The notes beneath the pieces are model-generated. The model saw only the letters and a program-made list of their open reading frames with translations. It searched no databases and had not been told where the DNA came from. A DNA stretch of 64,000 bases from Candidatus Eiseniibacteriota bacterium. Lineage in GTDB: Bacteria > Orphanbacterota > Orphanbacteria > Orphanbacterales > Orphanbacteraceae. Positions 61,640 to 64,000 of the stretch are shown one piece after another. A program made the position numbers and the translations under genes. Where the stretch lies: assembly GCA_029262235.1 (NCBI GenBank), contig JAJCZU010000002.1, positions 186,001 through 250,000 of the forward strand, read 5' to 3'. The stretch's first letter is position 1, and each line of letters opens with the position of its first letter.

Positions 61640-62605
61640 GTGCGCCTGATCACCACACTGCTACTCATCATCATGGGGACCTCCGGGTGCTCGCTACCGG
61701 GCCGCGGGGGCGGACGGATCGACGCGAACGACGCGACGGCGCGCGGCTTCACGCTGCTCGAAGAGGGCCAGTACTCGTATGCGATGGGCGCGTTCCATGA
61801 TGCGCTCGAAAAGAAGCCGGATCATGCGCGGGCGCGCTACGGACTCGGTCTCGTGTTCATCGAAACGGGCTATATCGACGGCGCGGAGAAGGAGTTCAAG
61901 GAGGCCATCGCGATCGATCCGTCGTTCGGCGACGCGTATCTCGGGCTCGGGCGTCTCTACTACAAGCTCGGGCGACCGACAGAGTCCGAGGAGAACATTC
62001 TTCTGGCCTCCCGCCATGGAGCGGGCGAATCGCCGCAGGCGCACTATCTGCTCGGGCTGTTCGCCCGGGAGCGTGAATCCGAATGGGAGGCCGAAACTCA
62101 CTTTCGCAGCGCCCTTCGTGAGGAGCCTGACAACGCCGAGTTCCGTCTCGTGCTGGTCGACCTGCTTCGCGAACGGGGCCGCTACGACGAGGCGCTGGCC
62201 GAACTCGAGCGCGAGAAATTCGTGCGCGGAAATGACACGGAACTGCGCATGCGGTTCGCCGATTGTCGTCTTCACGTCGGGCAGGATCTCGAAGCGGAAA
62301 GATTGTTTCGAGAGATCATGCAGCGGAACCGCGATCGGATCGAACCGGTGTGGGGGCTCAGCATACTGGCACTGCGTCGAAGCGACTTCGAAGAGGCGGG
62401 GAAACTGCTTGCGAATTATGCCGCGAAGCTGACAGACGCCCGTGAAGCCGAGCTGTTTCGCGCACTTTCGTCCTCGCTTCTGACGCCCGACGCCTCGTTC
62501 GTTTTTACCGACCTCTGTCGGGAGGCCCGCGAGGACGCGGACGATGAGCTTGCGGCGCGACTCGAGCAGTTGATTGTCGCGGTCGAGAGCGAGGATGTGG
62601 AATGA
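61640..62605 (+). CDS. TPR-repeat lipoprotein
   Basis: 321 residues. GTG start 6 nt after AAGGAG, lipoprotein signal with TSGC (Cys17). Five to six TPR units ('ATARGFTLLEEGQYSYAMGA', 'ARYGLGLVFIETGYIDGAEK', 'AYLGLGRLYYKLGRPTESEE', 'YDEALAELEREKFVRGND'). Likely an envelope scaffold protein; partner unknown. Overlaps the next gene by ATGA. Frames open upstream of 61640 belong to other genes. Confidence 0.85.
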   Translation: MRLITTLLLIIMGTSGCSLPGRGGGRIDANDATARGFTLLEEGQYSYAMGAFHDALEKKPDHARARYGLGLVFIETGYIDGAEKEFKEAIAIDPSFGDAYLGLGRLYYKLGRPTESEENILLASRHGAGESPQAHYLLGLFARERESEWEAETHFRSALREEPDNAEFRLVLVDLLRERGRYDEALAELEREKFVRGNDTELRMRFADCRLHVGQDLEAERLFREIMQRNRDRIEPVWGLSILALRRSDFEEAGKLLANYAAKLTDAREAELFRALSSSLLTPDASFVFTDLCREAREDADDELAARLEQLIVAVESEDVE

Positions 62606-63879
62606 CCTTCTGCGTGCTGGCGGCGCTTCTCGGCGCGGCCCTGTTCGGCCCGTACATTCAGAACGTGACCGAGACAGGCGGTCTCGTGATCTGGGAGGGT
62701 GAGGACCTGAGTCCGGTCGTCCGGGCCGTCGTCGGCCCGGCGGGCGAGTTCGCGCTCGCGGCCGATACGTTGCTGGTGGACGGCGACCCGCGCGTACGCG
62801 TGAGGCTCGCGATTCGTGACGTCGAACCGGGCAGCCGCATACACGGGTACCTGATCGATACCGACAGCACGATCGTCCCGCTCTCGTCATTCTCTTTCAC
62901 GACACCGGCCCCGGACGCCGCCGTCCGCTTCCTCTACTTCGGCGATTCGGGATCGTGTTCGGGTACGCAGCGCACGCTTTCGCGACTCATCAATCGGCTC
63001 GACGCCGATTTCGCCGCGCATGCCGGGGACGTGATCTATCCGAGTGGAGAACGCAAGCGTTACGACGAATGTTTTCTCGCCATGTACCGGCCGCTGCTCT
63101 CTCGCACTCCGTTTTTCCCCGTGATCGGAAACCACGACATCCGTACGGACGACGGCGCGCCGTATCTCGAAATCTTCGATCTGCCCGTTGTCGAAGGCGT
63201 CCCGGTCGGCCATCGGGAACGCTACTACTCGTTCCGCTGGGGGCCGCTCTTCTGGATCGGGCTTGACAGCAACGACGCGCTCGAGATGAGGGACAGCGAG
63301 TGCAGCAAGGGACGTGAGGTGAGCGACAAAAATCGCTACGAAACCGTGAAGAATATCTCGCTCGAACTGCGCGAAGAGTCGCATCAGTACCGCTGGCTCG
63401 TGAAGGAGCTCGCCGCGGCGCCCGCGGAATGCTGGGTCGTGCTCAATCTGCATGCCCCGCCGCTCAGCACGACCTATCACGAATCATACTGCGGCCTCTA
63501 CAAGGCCCTGCAGGCGGCTTCCCGGGAGGCCGGGCGCAAGATCGATATCGTCATGAGCGGCCACGAACACGACTACCAGAGGAGCTGGCCGATCCGCATG
63601 GACGTGCCGGGCGATCAGACCGATCCCGCAAGCAGAAAGGGGCGTGGCGAGTCCTGGCCGATGGAATTCGAAGCGGCCGAAGGCACGTTCTTCATCGTTT
63701 CGGGCGGCGGCGGCGGGCGCAAGATGTTCCGCCCGTCACCGAACGAGGACGTGGCCTGGATCGCCCGCGGCGAGAAGAAGAATCACGTCATGCAGTTCTT
63801 CGTCGACGATCGATCCATTCTGTTTCAGTCGATCGATTCCCGCGAAGTGCTGCTCGACCAGGTTCGCATCGTACGGTGA
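62602..63879 (+). CDS. Secreted calcineurin-like metallophosphoesterase (purple acid phosphatase-like)
   Basis: 425 residues. Signal-like N-terminus (TFCVLAALLGAALFG), a fibronectin-like N-domain to about 110, then metallophosphatase motifs in order: 'FLYFGDSGSCSG', 'AGDVIYPSG', 'VIGNHDIRT', 'VVLNLHAPPLS' and 'VMSGHEHDYQRSW'. This arrangement resembles purple acid phosphatases and acts on phosphomonoesters or related substrates outside the cytoplasm. Starts on the TPR lipoprotein stop and overlaps the next gene start (GTGA). Confidence 0.9.
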   Translation: MTFCVLAALLGAALFGPYIQNVTETGGLVIWEGEDLSPVVRAVVGPAGEFALAADTLLVDGDPRVRVRLAIRDVEPGSRIHGYLIDTDSTIVPLSSFSFTTPAPDAAVRFLYFGDSGSCSGTQRTLSRLINRLDADFAAHAGDVIYPSGERKRYDECFLAMYRPLLSRTPFFPVIGNHDIRTDDGAPYLEIFDLPVVEGVPVGHRERYYSFRWGPLFWIGLDSNDALEMRDSECSKGREVSDKNRYETVKNISLELREESHQYRWLVKELAAAPAECWVVLNLHAPPLSTTYHESYCGLYKALQAASREAGRKIDIVMSGHEHDYQRSWPIRMDVPGDQTDPASRKGRGESWPMEFEAAEGTFFIVSGGGGGRKMFRPSPNEDVAWIARGEKKNHVMQFFVDDRSILFQSIDSREVLLDQVRIVR

Positions 63880-64000
63880 ACCGGTCGCATCCTGTATACG
63901 CCTGGGCGATTCCGATCGGGCTGGCCGTACTGGCGCGCCTGGTCGCGTTTCTCGCGCTGCAGGACAATCCTTTCGCGGCGCATCTCTTTTCCGATTCTCA
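63876..64000 (+). CDS. Membrane protein, 3' truncated by window edge
   Basis: GTG start overlapping the phosphatase stop (GTGA). The 41 visible residues begin with a hydrophobic segment (AWAIPIGLAVLARLVAFLAL) followed by 'DNPFAAHLFSDS', which resembles the start of GT39/PMT-type proteins with an acidic first periplasmic loop, compare 18513-20534. Too little is visible for certainty. Confidence 0.6.
   Translation, partial: MNRSHPVYAWAIPIGLAVLARLVAFLALQDNPFAAHLFSDS

Overview
The window is a 64 kb piece of a GC-rich (roughly 60-65% by eye) Gram-negative bacterial chromosome, densely packed on both strands. Outer-membrane barrel, DsbD, lipoproteins, a SPOR protein and three secreted proteins ending in FlgD-Ig/type IX-like C-terminal domains (NPFNPxT-type motif, final strand ending ..R) suggest a member of the FCB side of the tree (Eisenbacteria, Krumholzibacteriota, Latescibacterota or a relative). 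That placement is inference; no rRNA, ribosomal protein or other marker lies in the window. I saw no tRNA, rRNA, CRISPR array, insertion sequence or phage gene.

Layout. 0-9 kb: tail of a Lon-substrate-domain protein, a tricorn protease, a royal-jelly-family lipoprotein, then a translationally coupled run (THUMP rRNA methyltransferase, Nudix hydrolase, bisphosphate nucleotidase, threonine dehydratase). 8.9-10.0 kb: a lone low-GC secreted-protein gene bracketed by a 143-bp inverted repeat. 10.1-20.5 kb: small genes (pterin dehydratase, CPXCG protein, RarD), the giant helicase Lhr, and two TPR membrane proteins of glycosyltransferase type. 20.6-29.6 kb, mainly minus strand: anti-sigma/sigma pair, a secreted protein, a CHAT-TPR protease overlapping a D-2-hydroxyacid FAD/Fe-S dehydrogenase. 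29.6-34.3 kb plus strand: PTS EIIA, tryptophanase, M48 protease, DsbD. 34.3-42.6 kb: Ig-repeat protein plus outer-membrane barrel (minus), SPOR protein, an unusual GT4 fusion, GalT. 42.6-48.8 kb: M36-type metallopeptidase, then a minus-strand polysaccharide group (O-antigen ligase-like, GT4, HDAC-like deacetylase) next to a second anti-sigma/sigma pair. 50.5-57.8 kb: the most unusual part. 57.8 kb to the end: nucleotide transporter, SGNH hydrolase, Cys/Met-metabolism PLP enzyme, zinc-ribbon protein, TPR lipoprotein, metallophosphatase and the start of another membrane protein.

The candidate undescribed system is at 49.6-57.8 kb. Two tiny genes (38 and 31 codons), each with its own consensus promoter, encode peptides sharing a lasso-peptide-type leader (Y..P.V...G.....T) but with unrelated tails. 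Neither is in any obvious gene call because of its length. Each lies just upstream of a very large secreted protein with a sorting-type C-terminal domain, and the first is divergent from a sigma/anti-sigma operon. A 26-codon membrane peptide with a perfect Shine-Dalgarno lies convergent to the first. No RiPP maturation enzyme is visible in the window.

Recurring promoter pattern: TTGACN, 16-18 nt, TANNNT, seen upstream of six genes, consistent with a housekeeping sigma factor. Many starts are GTG or TTG and many junctions are 1-4 nt start/stop overlaps.
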